Shown here in pieces: positions 63,896 through 64,000 of a stretch of DNA of 64,000 nucleotides; the stretch's first letter is position 1, and the number at the start of each line of letters is the position of its first letter. The position numbers were made by a program, and so were the translations under genes. Below the pieces are notes generated by a model. That model saw only the letters and a list, made by a program, of their open reading frames with translations. It was not told the DNA's origin and did no database searches. This DNA is from Atrina japonica (Eukaryota > Mollusca > Bivalvia > Pterioida > Pinnidae). The DNA is taken from the NCBI GenBank assembly GCA_030159075.1, contig BROG01000516.1, positions 294,001-358,000 on the forward strand, written 5' to 3'.

Positions 63896-64000
63896 ATATC
63901 GCCCGACATTCCAAAGCTGACCCAGCGTCAGCTTCTGGATTACTACAGTGTTGTTTGTATTTCCTTTTCTGTGATTTACTTGCAGACAACAAGAACCAAG

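Overview
The window is animal nuclear DNA, most likely from a marine bivalve or related mollusc. It is AT-rich and intron-rich, with long TA, GA and CA microsatellites. It carries mollusc-style tRNA-derived SINEs, Penelope-like retroelement (PLE) debris, Tc1/mariner remnants and one Ty3/gypsy retrotransposon. The host genes that could be read exon by exon are two paralogous arylsulfatase B-like genes, both on the minus strand.

Gene B is complete, running from an ATG at 60165 to a TAG at 31240. It has 14 exons, all GT-AG, with phases that match throughout and a coding sum of 1443 nt (480 residues plus stop). Every classical sulfatase active-site residue is present. Gene A shows exons 1-10 (22134 down to 256). 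Its last four exons would lie left of the window or have been lost.

The two genes sit in a tandem segmental duplication: 109-23378 is homologous to 39971-61398. The copies differ mainly by later insertions. Copy 1 alone has a 5.4-kb Ty3/gypsy element (4952-10383). Copy 2 alone has several PLE pieces (40828-41275, 45204-45896, 48812-50712), a block of a home-grown intronic repeat (52496-53033), and two unexplained inserts (about 44261-44788 and 46448-46699).

Layout: 1-108 is an inverted piece of the intronic repeat at the duplication edge. 109-22134 is gene A, with the gypsy element in intron 7. 22135-31239 is intergenic, holding a shared upstream segment to 23378, a TA tract, a foldback element, a SINE and PLE scraps. 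31240-39970 is the unique 3' part of gene B (exons 11-14) plus two large PLE copies in intron 10. 39971-60165 is the duplicated 5' part of gene B. 60166-61398 is the shared upstream region. 61399-64000 is unique flank with a SINE and one doubtful exon-like stretch.

The most notable points are these. The gypsy element has integrase upstream of reverse transcriptase (Gmr1-like order), and its 3' LTR has been replaced by an inverted U3, so it now ends in 179-bp inverted repeats flanked by a 5-bp target duplication. A block of about 460 bp in intron 2, with exon-like signals on the opposite strand, is about 1% diverged between the copies while its flanks are 8-9% diverged. A repeated intronic module contains an open, splice-bounded, phase-compatible 201-nt pseudo-exon. 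Amino-acid changes between the paralogues clearly outnumber silent ones.
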